A DNA stretch of 64,000 bases from assembly GCF_003478035.1 (NCBI RefSeq), contig NZ_QUEP01000001.1, forward strand, positions 1-64,000, in the 5' to 3' direction. Below are positions 1 to 7,807 of this stretch, in pieces. A program made the position numbers and the translations under genes. Position 1 is the first letter of the stretch, and each line of letters opens with the position of its first letter. The notes beneath the pieces were generated by a model. That model was not told the DNA's origin. It saw nothing but the letters and a program-made list of their open reading frames with translations, and did not search any database. This DNA comes from Clostridium sp. OF03-18AA (GTDB lineage Bacteria; Bacillota; Clostridia; Lachnospirales; Lachnospiraceae).

Positions 1-91
1 CACTTCAAATTTCTTCAAAATTAAGTGGTGGGTAATTCACGAGCGGCGTGAGCTATGATGCTGCAAAAAGATTTGAATTGAGGAACGAAAA

Positions 92-1624
92 GTGTCAGGG
101 AAGAGAGAAATAAACGGAGTTTTTATGATCCCGTTCGGACTGGTGGCGGGATTTGCAGACGGGCAGGAGATCCGGATCACGGAGCTTGCGGAACAAGGAT
201 TTTGTTTTCGGACATTGGATGAGATCCGCGAAGTAAAGGGATTCCGGATCTGTTTTTATGATGGTTTCAACGGGCTGAAGGCAGGGAGTCAGGAGAAGAA
301 AAGCGGGGATCCGTATACGGAAGTTGAGATCCATTCGTTTGAGATGGAAGTGCGTGTGGAAGATGGACCGGGGATTCCGGTATATGAGTATTCGGTGTTT
401 GTGGAGCAGGAGAAATACCGGGAATGCGCTGGAAAATTGATCCTTTGGTATGATAGATTTGTGCGGCTGAAGCTGGAGTGCGAGGACGGGGAACTTGCAA
501 TGGCGCTTACCGGGTATCCGGCAAAAAAGGATGAACAGTTTGCGGAGAATTTCATTGAACAGAAAAAAGAGTGGTTCGGTGAAGGAGAAGACAGGGCGAG
601 GCTGGAAACGCGAATCGAAAATCAGTCAGGTATAAGGGAAAATTGCATCGCAGCAGGAGATTTTGAACTCAAAGAATACAAAGAACATAAAGAATACAAA
701 GAACATAAAGAATACAAAGAATATAAAGAGCAGGAACGGAAGAATATCGAAGTTGCTGTGGAATTGGACCGTCCGGAGCTTTATGAGCGATATTTATCCA
801 TGAAATTCCGCGATTTTATGGACTGGTACTGGAATGTGAATGGGGCTAAAGAGCTGGGAAAACGAATGCCGGTTCCAGAGCGGATTTATGTGGGAAATGC
901 CTTCTGCCATCTGCTGTTTCCTGAAAAACGGCAGTTGTTTGAGATCTTTAAAAAGGCAGAGTCGGAAGGTCTGGCTGTGACAGTTACATTTTCATATCTG
1001 CGGGAATTCATGCTGAAACCGGTGGAAAAACTGTTGGATGAGCTGGAAGAATGGTGCAGAAATCGGGAGACATTTCTGGAGATCGCGGCAAACGACTGGG
1101 GTCTGCTGGAGCTTTTGAGAGAGCGGAAGGAATGGAAGGAAGAAAAAGAAGTTCTTGTGCCGTGTATGGGGACTCTGTTAAATAAAAGAAAAAAGGATCC
1201 ACGGATGGGATACAAGCAGGGAGAGACAGGATATTTTCGGGAGAACAGCCTGAATGCGGAATTTTACCGGACGTATCTGAGGGATATGTTCGGGATCCGG
1301 CGGTACGAGTGGGAGTCCTGCGGATACAGGCAGGAATTCCCGGAAGGAAAGAACAGCATCCACGTTCCGTTTTATCAGACGAATACCTCCCAGTATTGTA
1401 CACTGTATGCTGCGCGTAAAAATGGAGAACGTGGAAAGCAGGAACTGCCGGAATCGTGTCCGGGATATTGCGGGGAGAAAGTCTTTCTGTATCCAAAGCA
1501 TTTGAAGATGGTGGGGCGGTATAATTCGCTCTTTGCGCTGGATGGGAGTTCAGTTTCCGGAATGGCGGATACAGAAGGTTGGAAAGAGAAAAGAATTGAT
1601 AGAATCGTAGTAAATTTACTGTAA
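92..1624 (+). CDS. U32-associated protein with C-terminal cysteine cluster
   Basis: A 510-residue protein of uncertain function. The GTG start is chosen because TGAGGAA lies 8-9 bases upstream; the next in-frame ATG (125) has no clear ribosome binding site. Four cysteines near residues 410, 436, 456 and 460 (with CPGYC) are spaced like the iron-sulfur ligands of UbiV/YhbV-type members of the U32 superfamily, and the next gene is a U32 protein, so a two-subunit U32 system is plausible. Residues about 194-214 are a KEYKEH tandem repeat with no counterpart in known family members, splitting the protein into an N-terminal part and a C-terminal catalytic-like part. No signal peptide or membrane segment is seen. 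The family link is inferred from the cysteine pattern and neighbour only; the function is unknown. Confidence 0.6.
   Translation: MSGKREINGVFMIPFGLVAGFADGQEIRITELAEQGFCFRTLDEIREVKGFRICFYDGFNGLKAGSQEKKSGDPYTEVEIHSFEMEVRVEDGPGIPVYEYSVFVEQEKYRECAGKLILWYDRFVRLKLECEDGELAMALTGYPAKKDEQFAENFIEQKKEWFGEGEDRARLETRIENQSGIRENCIAAGDFELKEYKEHKEYKEHKEYKEYKEQERKNIEVAVELDRPELYERYLSMKFRDFMDWYWNVNGAKELGKRMPVPERIYVGNAFCHLLFPEKRQLFEIFKKAESEGLAVTVTFSYLREFMLKPVEKLLDELEEWCRNRETFLEIAANDWGLLELLRERKEWKEEKEVLVPCMGTLLNKRKKDPRMGYKQGETGYFRENSLNAEFYRTYLRDMFGIRRYEWESCGYRQEFPEGKNSIHVPFYQTNTSQYCTLYAARKNGERGKQELPESCPGYCGEKVFLYPKHLKMVGRYNSLFALDGSSVSGMADTEGWKEKRIDRIVVNLL
671..733 (+). repeat. 18-bp in-frame tandem repeat
   Basis: Three head-to-tail 18-bp units (671-688, 689-706, 707-724) plus a partial unit encode KEYKEH, KEYKEH, KEYKEY, KEQ. 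The first two units are identical and the third differs at one base. The unit length is a multiple of three, so copy-number change would not break the frame. Confidence 0.95.
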
Positions 1625-1738
1625 CTAATATGCAATTAAAAATAGCAGATAGTCAGAATTGTACTTGTGAAAAAAGAAACGAAATGTTGCAGGTGCGAAC
1701 TTTCAGAAGTTGGGAAGCTGAATTTAAGGAGAAATACA

Positions 1739-2809
1739 ATGAAGATCACGGCGGGACTTGGATCCATCGATGAATATGTGCGGTACGTCGAGGCCGGGGC
1801 AGATGAGTTTTTCTGCGGATACGTACCTTATGAATGGAATAAAAAATACGGGACGGTGTTGCCGTTAAACCGTCGTGAGGTTCTTGGCATTAACGTGCAG
1901 ATCGGGGCGGAGAGTGAGCTGAGGATTCTGGCGGCGCTGGTGAGAAAGTATGGGAAGCCGGTACATCTGACGTTTAACTCTCTTTATTATACGCCTAAGC
2001 AGTATCCGGAAATCGCGGATCTCCTTCGCAGGTGTATGGAGCTTGGATTCTCAAGCTTTATTATTGCGGATCCGGCACTGCTGATCTACCTGAAAAATAA
2101 TGGGATCCGCTGTGAGATCCATCTGAGTGGGGAGACGGCAGAGGTAAACAGCCGGATGATAGATGCATTTGACCGCTTGGATGTCAGTCGGCTTATCTTT
2201 CACAGGAAGAACAGCTTCGCGGACATGGAGTCGGTGATCCGGCATGAGAGGGAAAAGGGCAGCAGGGGTGTATATGAATTTGAGGCATTTGCGTTAAACG
2301 AGCTCTGCCAGTTTTCGGGAGCGTTCTGTAATTCCCTGCACTGCGATGAGATGGGGCATCTCTGCCGGGTCCCGTATAAGATAGGAAAAGTTAAAGGAAA
2401 TAGAGAGAAAAAAGAAGAAGGTTCAGAAACGGAGAAGCTGGTCTCACGGACGGAGAACACAGTGAAGGATGCGAATGATGAACGAAGCGCAGATAAACCG
2501 AACGAAGAGTATGAGGAACGAAGATATGATTCCGACAGCTATCTCTGCGGTGAGACAGGATGTGGGCTCTGCGCACTGTATCGGCTGCGAAAGGCCGGAA
2601 TCACCCATTTAAAGCTTGTGGGGCGTGGAAATTATGTAGATTTTATGGAAAAGGATATCCGGAACCTGAAGACAGCTCTGGATATCCTTGAGCATGTGGA
2701 TACGGAAGAGGAATATATCAGGGATATGAAGCGAATGTTGTTTCCGTATGGATGCAGCGGACTGTGTTATTATAGAGAAACGGAATCGGTTGCCGGGAAG
2801 ACAATTTAA
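1739..2809 (+). CDS. Peptidase U32 family protein (UbiU-like)
   Basis: A 356-residue U32-superfamily protein. The start is the ATG at 1739, preceded by AAGGAG at 1727-1732; an upstream in-frame extension has no ribosome binding site. It opens with a TIM-barrel-like start (MKITAGLGSIDEY, AGADEFFCGY) and contains the family's cysteine cluster at residues 190, 197, 202 and 209, followed by a late CGETGCGLC segment and KLVGRGNY. Members either act as collagenase-like peptidases or, as UbiU/UbiV or RlhA/TrhP-type proteins, take part in hydroxylation chemistry; which applies here cannot be told. A charged low-complexity insert of about 50 residues (roughly 217-265) separates the cysteine cluster from the C-terminal segment. 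It follows the upstream cysteine-cluster gene by 114 bases and is likely co-transcribed. Confidence 0.8.
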   Translation: MKITAGLGSIDEYVRYVEAGADEFFCGYVPYEWNKKYGTVLPLNRREVLGINVQIGAESELRILAALVRKYGKPVHLTFNSLYYTPKQYPEIADLLRRCMELGFSSFIIADPALLIYLKNNGIRCEIHLSGETAEVNSRMIDAFDRLDVSRLIFHRKNSFADMESVIRHEREKGSRGVYEFEAFALNELCQFSGAFCNSLHCDEMGHLCRVPYKIGKVKGNREKKEEGSETEKLVSRTENTVKDANDERSADKPNEEYEERRYDSDSYLCGETGCGLCALYRLRKAGITHLKLVGRGNYVDFMEKDIRNLKTALDILEHVDTEEEYIRDMKRMLFPYGCSGLCYYRETESVAGKTI

Positions 2810-2843
2810 ATACAGTGTCCAGGAACCGGGATTGGGAACCGTA

Positions 2844-3878
2844 TTAACACTCGATGGCTACCTTGATCACACCGTCCATCTTATTTTCAAAGAGTGTGTA
2901 TGCTTCTTCGATCCTGTCTAACGGGTATGTATGTGTGATAAGTGGTTCCGTATTCAGTCTGCCCTCTGCGATCAGCCGCAGTATTTCCTCACAATTGCAG
3001 CCGTCTACACCGCCGGTCTTGAACGTGAGGTTCTTGCCGTACATATCCGGCAGCGGCAGTGTCTGAGCCTTGTCATAAAGAGCAACGACCGTCACGACCG
3101 CATTTGGTCTTGCACATTCCCATGCAAGGCGAAACGTGGATTCGGCTCCTGCGACTTCGAGAACGACATCTGCTCCGCCATGGTCACTGTTGTCACGAAC
3201 ATAATCTGCACAAGCTTCGGGTGATACGGTAAGGATTTCCGGATAGTGCTCATGGATAAAGCGGATACGGCCTTCGTCTCTTTCACAGACAATGATACGC
3301 TTCGGGTTCTTCAGCATGACACAGAGCAGCGTACAGATGCCCGTAGGTCCGGCTCCGATGATCAATACCGTATCCTCCTCTTTGATCTCAGAAATACGAG
3401 CTGCCCAGAAACCGGTGGCAAGAACATCTCCGACCAGCAAAGCCTGACGGTCTGTAACATGATCCGGGATTTTATTTAACCCCTGATCTGCAAACGGTAC
3501 ACGAACATATTCTGCCTGTCCGCCATCGATCCGGCATCCGAGAGCCCAGCCGCCATTCTGATCGGTGCAGTTGTTTACATATCCATGCCTGCAGAAAAAA
3601 CATTCCCCGCAGAAGGTTTCCACGTTTACCGTGACTCTGTCACCGGGCTTCACATTCGTTACGGCGCTGCCGATATCTTCAACAATACCGACCATTTCAT
3701 GTCCGACGGTTATACCCGGCACAGCGCGGGGGACGCTTCCGTGTTTAATGTGCAGGTCACTTGAGCAAATGCTGGCGAGTGTTACCTTTACAATGGCATC
3801 TCGTTCATCCATAAGAACTGGCTTCGGTTTTTCCATCAATTCAAATTTTCCTTTGGAAACATAAGTATACGTCTGCAT
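2844..3878 (-). CDS. Zinc-dependent alcohol dehydrogenase, MDR family
   Basis: A 344-residue medium-chain dehydrogenase/reductase that should oxidise or reduce an alcohol or polyol with NAD(P). The catalytic zinc site is seen in CSSDLHIKHG and GHEMVG, the structural zinc site in CGECFFCRHGYVNNC, and the Rossmann motif in VLIIGAGPTG. The length is normal for the sorbitol/threonine dehydrogenase branch; the substrate is not evident. The ribosome binding site (GTGATGG) is weak. It converges with the U32 gene, with no clear terminator in the 34-base gap. Its own promoter, an extended -10, lies about 200 bases upstream, giving a long leader. Confidence 0.9.
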   Translation of the reverse strand: MQTYTYVSKGKFELMEKPKPVLMDERDAIVKVTLASICSSDLHIKHGSVPRAVPGITVGHEMVGIVEDIGSAVTNVKPGDRVTVNVETFCGECFFCRHGYVNNCTDQNGGWALGCRIDGGQAEYVRVPFADQGLNKIPDHVTDRQALLVGDVLATGFWAARISEIKEEDTVLIIGAGPTGICTLLCVMLKNPKRIIVCERDEGRIRFIHEHYPEILTVSPEACADYVRDNSDHGGADVVLEVAGAESTFRLAWECARPNAVVTVVALYDKAQTLPLPDMYGKNLTFKTGGVDGCNCEEILRLIAEGRLNTEPLITHTYPLDRIEEAYTLFENKMDGVIKVAIEC

Positions 3879-4087
3879 TTTTTATCCATCACTTTCTTTT
3901 TTATTGATTCTTTTATCTCAGTCGAGAAGATTTCCACATTTTTTAGTGGTGAGTAACAGCAAATTTGTCTCAGTGGGAGTCAGGTCTCCGACTTGAATCA
4001 TGTCTTTGGTGGGCCCAGGGTCAAAAGCATTCTTCCGGGCAAGCCTGCTTCGGACTTCGAACCGCATAATCTTAATATTATATTATA
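3879..4087 (-). promoter_or_regulatory. Promoter and long 5' leader of the alcohol dehydrogenase
   Basis: On the minus strand an extended -10 (TGCTATAAT, TATAAT at 4087-4082) lacks a good -35. It would start a transcript near 4075 with a leader of about 195 nt before the ATG at 3878. The leader can form several short hairpins, for example AGTC/GACT arms around 3993-3978. It matches no riboswitch class I can name. Confidence 0.45.
3964..3993 (-). repeat. 30-bp element, copy 1 (inverted relative to copy 2)
   Basis: Read on the minus strand, these 30 bases match the plus strand at 6385-6414 at 26 of 30 positions, sharing GTCGGAGACCT and ACTCCCAC. The two copies therefore face each other as imperfect inverted repeats on either side of the cytidylate-kinase-like and MATE genes. 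Confidence 0.7.
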
Positions 4088-4111
4088 GCACTTATCTGCG
4101 CGGATAGATAC

Positions 4112-4145
4112 AAAATTCCCTTTCCGGATCCGAAAAGGGAATTTT
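4112..4145 (-). terminator. Intrinsic terminator of the MATE-kinase operon
   Basis: An AAAATTCCCTTT / AAAGGGAATTTT stem with a short loop lies about 45 bases after the cytidylate-kinase-like stop. The arms carry A and T runs on both sides, so it could act in either direction. Confidence 0.8.
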
Positions 4146-4191
4146 ATATCCTGATTCTTATTTGTGATGAAATGCAGCGCGGAGGATCTGT

Positions 4192-4770
4192 CTAATATAA
4201 AGAAGCAATGATTTTTACACACTGATCGATTCCGAGCACACCGCTGTTGAGTGTCAGATGATAATTCTGTGCATACCCCCATTTCATGTCGGTATAGAAC
4301 CGGTGATATGCGGCACGGCGTTTATCCTTATCGCGCAGACGATCCTCCGGGGACTGTTCCCGTTCTCCATAAACCTCGACGATGCGCAGGGCACGGAAAT
4401 CCATATCCGCATGGATAAAGACCTTCAGGCAGTCGGCCTTATCCTGTAAAATGTAATCAGCACAGCGTCCAACAATTACACAGGGGCCTTTTTGTGCAAG
4501 CTCCGTGATGACCTTATATTGATGCTCCCACAGAATATCTTCATTTGTGAGGCCAAATAAGCGGTTTGAAAATGCAGATGAGAGGAAGCTGCCGGGCGTA
4601 TATTCACCGGCTTCCTTTACATACTCCGGTGTAAAACCAGTTTCTTTTACCATTTCCTGAATGATCTCTGCATCATAGCAGGGGATGCCCAGCTGTTCTG
4701 CCACTTTTTTTCCGATGGTGCGTCCGCCGCTGCCAAATTCACGGCTGATCGTAATCACTCTGTTTTTCAT
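4192..4770 (-). CDS. Cytidylate kinase-like family protein (AAA_26)
   Basis: A 192-residue P-loop kinase-like protein beginning MKNRVITISREFGSGGRTIGKKVAEQLG, where the glycine-rich SGGRTIGKK stands in for the Walker A loop, as usual for this family. It has CVIVGRCADYIL and a RLRDKDKRR lid-like segment. These proteins resemble CMP kinase but are distinct from the housekeeping Cmk; their substrate is generally unknown. The ATG sits 5 bases after the MATE stop codon, and its ribosome binding site (AAAGGAG) overlaps the end of the MATE gene, so the two are translationally coupled. Confidence 0.85.
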   Translation of the reverse strand: MKNRVITISREFGSGGRTIGKKVAEQLGIPCYDAEIIQEMVKETGFTPEYVKEAGEYTPGSFLSSAFSNRLFGLTNEDILWEHQYKVITELAQKGPCVIVGRCADYILQDKADCLKVFIHADMDFRALRIVEVYGEREQSPEDRLRDKDKRRAAYHRFYTDMKWGYAQNYHLTLNSGVLGIDQCVKIIASLY

Positions 4771-4775
4771 ACGTC

Positions 4776-6173
4776 TTATGCTCCTTTCACATTTAATCCA
4801 TGATATGTTTTTATGATAATCACTGCTGAGATGATAAAGGTCAGAATATCTGAAACCGGCATGGAATACAGAACACCGTCCAGACCGAAGAAAACCGGAA
4901 GGAGCAATGCGAAGCCAACTCCGAATACTACCTCACGGAACATGGAAAGCATGGTAGATGTCAATGCCTTGCCCACGGCCTGTAAAAAGATGAAACATGC
5001 CTTGTTGACACACGCGAAGATCATCATGCAAAGATAGGTACGGAATGCCTTAACAGCAAAATCGGTATAGTAGCTGCTCTCATTAGAAGCGCCGAAAATA
5101 GCGATAAGCTGATGCGGGAATCCTTCCGCCAGTATGAGCGCGACTGCGCCTACCAAAGCCTCGGAAATAAGCAGCCGGGTAAACAGCTCCCTCACACGCA
5201 TGGTCTTTTCTGCACCCATGTTATAGCCGACGATCGGAATACAGCCGGCTGCCATGCCGACTACGATAGAAATGACGATCTGGAAAAATTTCATTACGAT
5301 CCCGACGACTGCCATGGGGATCTGTGCGTATTGCTCCTGTGAGAACACAGCGTCCAATGCACCGTATTTACGGAGCATATTGTTGATCGCTGCCATTGCG
5401 GCCACAAGGCTGATCTGAGAGAGAAAGCTGGTAATACCAAGGGTGAGCATCCGTCCGAATATATTTGGAGAAAGTGCATAGTCGCCGGCTTCCGGCTTGA
5501 TGATCCGCATGTGCAACAGATACCAGACGGCGAGAATTGCCGTTACCACCTGACCGATCACTGTGGCTATGGCTGCACCCATCATGCCCCACTGAAGGCC
5601 GAAAATGAAAATCGGATCAAGAATGATGTTGATAACAGCGCCTGCCAGTGTGGAAATCATGGCAAATTTCGGGTTCCCGTCTGCACGGATAATGGGATTC
5701 ATAGCCTGACCGAACATATAAAACGGAATCCCAAGAGTAATATAGAAGAAATATTCCTGTGAATGCCGATAAGTTTCCTCATTGACCGTACCGCCGAACA
5801 TGGCGATGATGCTGTTTGCAAAGATCAGATATACGGCGGTCAGGATAAGACTTCCTACAATGATCAAAACCACCGCATTGCCGACACTGCGCTTTGCCCG
5901 GGCTGTTTCATTCCGGCCAAGCGCCATGCTGACAAAGGCACAGCAGCCGTCACCGACCATAACAGCGATAGCCAGTGCAACAACCGTCAGCGGAAAAACA
6001 ACGGTATTAGCTGCGTTTCCGTAAGAGCCGAGGTAGCTGGCGTTTGCAATAAAGATCTGATCAACAATATTGTACAATGCACCTACTAACAGTGAGATGA
6101 TGCAGGGAACCGCGTACTGACGCATCAGCTTATCAATACGCTCTGTCCCCAAAAACTGATTTCCAATTTCCAT
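4776..6173 (-). CDS. MATE family efflux transporter
   Basis: A 465-residue, 12-helix MATE (NorM/DinF-type) exporter that would expel drugs or metabolites by sodium or proton antiport. The N-terminal GTERIDKLMRQYAVPCIISLLVGALYNIVDQ-type segment, the DGCCAFVSMALG stretch, the mid-protein NPIIRADGNPKFAM loop and the second-half IPIVGYNMGAEK repeat are typical. The ribosome binding site AAGGAG precedes the ATG. It is the first gene of a two-gene operon with the cytidylate-kinase-like gene. Expression probably depends on the leader described separately (two terminators and a 30-codon leader ORF), a layout known from inducible antibiotic-resistance genes. Confidence 0.93.
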   Translation of the reverse strand: MEIGNQFLGTERIDKLMRQYAVPCIISLLVGALYNIVDQIFIANASYLGSYGNAANTVVFPLTVVALAIAVMVGDGCCAFVSMALGRNETARAKRSVGNAVVLIIVGSLILTAVYLIFANSIIAMFGGTVNEETYRHSQEYFFYITLGIPFYMFGQAMNPIIRADGNPKFAMISTLAGAVINIILDPIFIFGLQWGMMGAAIATVIGQVVTAILAVWYLLHMRIIKPEAGDYALSPNIFGRMLTLGITSFLSQISLVAAMAAINNMLRKYGALDAVFSQEQYAQIPMAVVGIVMKFFQIVISIVVGMAAGCIPIVGYNMGAEKTMRVRELFTRLLISEALVGAVALILAEGFPHQLIAIFGASNESSYYTDFAVKAFRTYLCMMIFACVNKACFIFLQAVGKALTSTMLSMFREVVFGVGFALLLPVFFGLDGVLYSMPVSDILTFIISAVIIIKTYHGLNVKGA

Positions 6174-6189
6174 AATGATCTCCTTTTTC

Positions 6190-6282
6190 TTAAAAAAATA
6201 AGAAATGCGTAAGCTCCTTTAAATCCGGACTTACGCATTTCTGCAACACGATCTGTCTATAAAATTGTTCTTTATCGGTCAC
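6190..6282 (-). CDS. 30-codon leader ORF upstream of the MATE gene
   Basis: A GTG-started ORF on the minus strand with a very strong ribosome binding site (AAAGGAGGTGGGA). It encodes a 30-residue peptide starting VTDKEQFYRQIVLQKC and ending LTHFLFF. Its 3' third runs through both arms of the terminator hairpin at 6201-6242, and its stop lies 17 bases before the MATE start codon. This is the arrangement of translational or transcriptional attenuation, where a stalled ribosome would stop the terminator forming. I recognise no homologue; the regulatory role is inferred from the layout. Confidence 0.6.
   Translation of the reverse strand: MTDKEQFYRQIVLQKCVSPDLKELTHFLFF
6192..6242 (-). terminator. 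Attenuator terminator overlapping the MATE leader ORF
   Basis: A perfect 13-bp stem (AGAAATGCGTAAG at 6201-6213 with CTTACGCATTTCT at 6230-6242), loop of 16, followed on the minus strand by a T run (6198-6192). It lies inside the leader ORF and just upstream of the MATE ribosome binding site, so it would end transcription unless disrupted. Confidence 0.8.
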
Positions 6283-6384
6283 TTCCCACCTCCTTTCAAT
6301 TTAAATCGAACACCCGTGAGACTTGGCGCTTGATTCTGGTATTCCTATCAGAATCACTGCGCATCCTTGCGGAGCATTTATCTC

Positions 6385-6414
6385 GGTCGGAGACCTAACT
6401 CCCACGGAGATAAA
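6385..6414 (+). repeat. 30-bp element, copy 2
   Basis: It matches the minus strand at 3993-3964 at 26 of 30 positions. It sits in the transcribed leader of the MATE gene, between the first hairpin and the leader ORF. Confidence 0.7.
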
Positions 6415-6460
6415 AAAAGTGTGGCGCTTCTGCAACTGGATTTACGCAGAAACGCCACAC
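6412..6460 (-). terminator. Promoter-proximal terminator hairpin in the MATE leader
   Basis: A 15-bp stem with one mismatch (6419-6433 with 6446-6460), followed on the minus strand by seven T residues (6418-6412). It begins only about 5 bases after the predicted transcription start, so most transcripts could stop here. Confidence 0.75.
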
Positions 6461-6471
6461 GATGTAGCATT

Positions 6472-6506
6472 ATTATAGCAAAAACGGAAAAAAATGTAAA
6501 GCAGTG
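6472..6506 (-). promoter_or_regulatory. Promoter of the MATE operon
   Basis: On the minus strand, -35 TTTACA, a 17-base spacer, and -10 TATAAT (6477-6472) preceded by TG (extended -10). The start is predicted near 6465, giving a leader of about 290 nt. Confidence 0.8.
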
Positions 6507-6538
6507 GATTTTGATTGAACATAATATACAAAGTTAAA

Positions 6539-6598
6539 TTATAATACGATATATAATGATACATATTGACAAATGGTTATAATATGATATATAATGAA
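6539..6598 (+). promoter_or_regulatory. Promoter with duplicated 22-bp operator-like repeat for the glycated-peptide operon
   Basis: The promoter is TTGACA (6566-6571), an 18-base spacer and TATAAT (6590-6595). Two direct repeats of 22 bp (6539-6560 and 6577-6598, 20 of 22 identical, core GATATATAATGA) are set 38 bp apart. The second covers the -10 and spacer, and the first lies just upstream of the -35. They are good candidates for binding sites of the GntR regulator encoded at the end of the operon. Confidence 0.65.
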
Positions 6599-6656
6599 TA
6601 TCAGATGAGAGATGTGAATTTTGAAATAGATTTTGAAGGCGAAAGGGAGGGGAAAC

Positions 6657-7787
6657 ATGAATCTGGAATTGTACTTGGAACAGATGAAAGAGCTGGTCAA
6701 CATTGACAGCGGCTCTGGAAATGTAGCCGGAATCAACCGGGTGGCAGATAAATTGGCTGGCTGGTATCAGGAGATCGGCTGGAACGTAGAACGAATTCCT
6801 GCCGATGGAGGTCGTCAGGTTCTTCTTATTACAAATCATGTATCCGAACATTATGATGCGATGTATATCGGTCATATGGATACGGTATTTCCGGACGGGA
6901 CGGCAGAGAAAAGACCATTTCGGATCGAAGGAGAAAATTACTACGGTCCGGGTGTTGGTGATATGAAAAACGGTGATCTTGCAATGTTTCATATCGCGGC
7001 AAATTTACCGGAAACTGAGAAGAAATGCCTGAATATCGCAATGGTCTATAATCCGGATGAAGAGATCGGGTCGATCTACTCAAAAGAGATCACGGATCGA
7101 ATCGGCTGTAAAGCAGATCACATTTTTGTCATGGAATCTGCCGGAAAAAATGGAATCCGCCATTGCTTTGCGAGAAAAGGTTCCCTGACGTATGATATTG
7201 AGTTTCAAGGTCAGGCGGCTCATGCGGGCTTTATGTTTGAAGTAGAAAACGCGTCTGCGGTTCTTGAAATGGGACATTACATTGTGGAATTAATGAATTT
7301 GGCGGACAGAGAAAAAGATACAACGGTAAATGTTGGTGTCGCAAATGGCGGTACAGCTAGAAATGTAGTTGCAGATCATGCAAAAATCAGTGTTGAAATG
7401 AGATTCTGGGATGACAGTGAAAGAATCCGTTTGAAAGAATATGTAAATAAGATAACAAAAGGACAGCCGTTTGTTCCCGGAGTGAAAACAACGATCACGA
7501 TGCAGAAGGAAACTCCGCCGTTTATAAAAACAGAGGAAGCGAAAAAGTATATTGAACGGGTCAGAAAAATTGCCGAAGAACAGGAAATTCCATTCGAGGA
7601 AAAAGACCGCGGAGGACTCTCTGACGCGAACCATCTTTCAAGATGCGGCAATGCGATCGTTATGGATGGAATGGGACCGCATGGAGCGAATGATCATAGT
7701 GAGAAAGAGTACGGATATATCGGATCCGTTGAACCATGTGTAAAGCTCCATCTGGCAATTCTAAACGATATGTTAAATAAACAATAA
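6657..7787 (+). CDS. M20 family metallopeptidase (CPG2-like)
   Basis: A 376-residue zinc peptidase/deacylase of the glutamate carboxypeptidase type, likely cytosolic. By family alignment the zinc ligands are H73 (GHMDT), D102 (GVGDMK), E136 (PDEEIGS), E160 (MESAG) and H342 (GPHGANDH), with catalytic D75 and E135. The insertion between the zinc-domain halves (HAGFMFEVENAS) is the dimerisation domain. The ATG at 6657 is chosen because GGGAGGGG lies just upstream; an earlier TTG (6633) is less likely. It is the first gene of the operon containing the Dpp transporter, FrlB, FrlD and a GntR regulator, so it probably cleaves an imported glycated peptide or conjugate, releasing the fructosyl-amino acid for FrlD and FrlB. 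That substrate is an inference. Confidence 0.88.
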   Translation: MNLELYLEQMKELVNIDSGSGNVAGINRVADKLAGWYQEIGWNVERIPADGGRQVLLITNHVSEHYDAMYIGHMDTVFPDGTAEKRPFRIEGENYYGPGVGDMKNGDLAMFHIAANLPETEKKCLNIAMVYNPDEEIGSIYSKEITDRIGCKADHIFVMESAGKNGIRHCFARKGSLTYDIEFQGQAAHAGFMFEVENASAVLEMGHYIVELMNLADREKDTTVNVGVANGGTARNVVADHAKISVEMRFWDDSERIRLKEYVNKITKGQPFVPGVKTTITMQKETPPFIKTEEAKKYIERVRKIAEEQEIPFEEKDRGGLSDANHLSRCGNAIVMDGMGPHGANDHSEKEYGYIGSVEPCVKLHLAILNDMLNKQ

Positions 7788-7807
7788 GCCGAAGGGAGAG
7801 AATCTGA

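Noticed and set aside
671..733. Short regular repeats that could suggest a CRISPR array
   Set aside because: The units are contiguous with no spacers and encode KEYKEH in frame within a gene.
3964..3993. Resemblance to the cobalamin riboswitch 3' motif (GTCAGG-like)
   Set aside because: The rest of the B12-box core and pairing arms are absent, and the flanking gene is not cobalamin-related.
4050..4080. GGTTCGAA-like sequence suggesting a tRNA T-arm on the minus strand
   Set aside because: No acceptor, D-arm or anticodon arms can be paired around it; it lies in the alcohol dehydrogenase leader.
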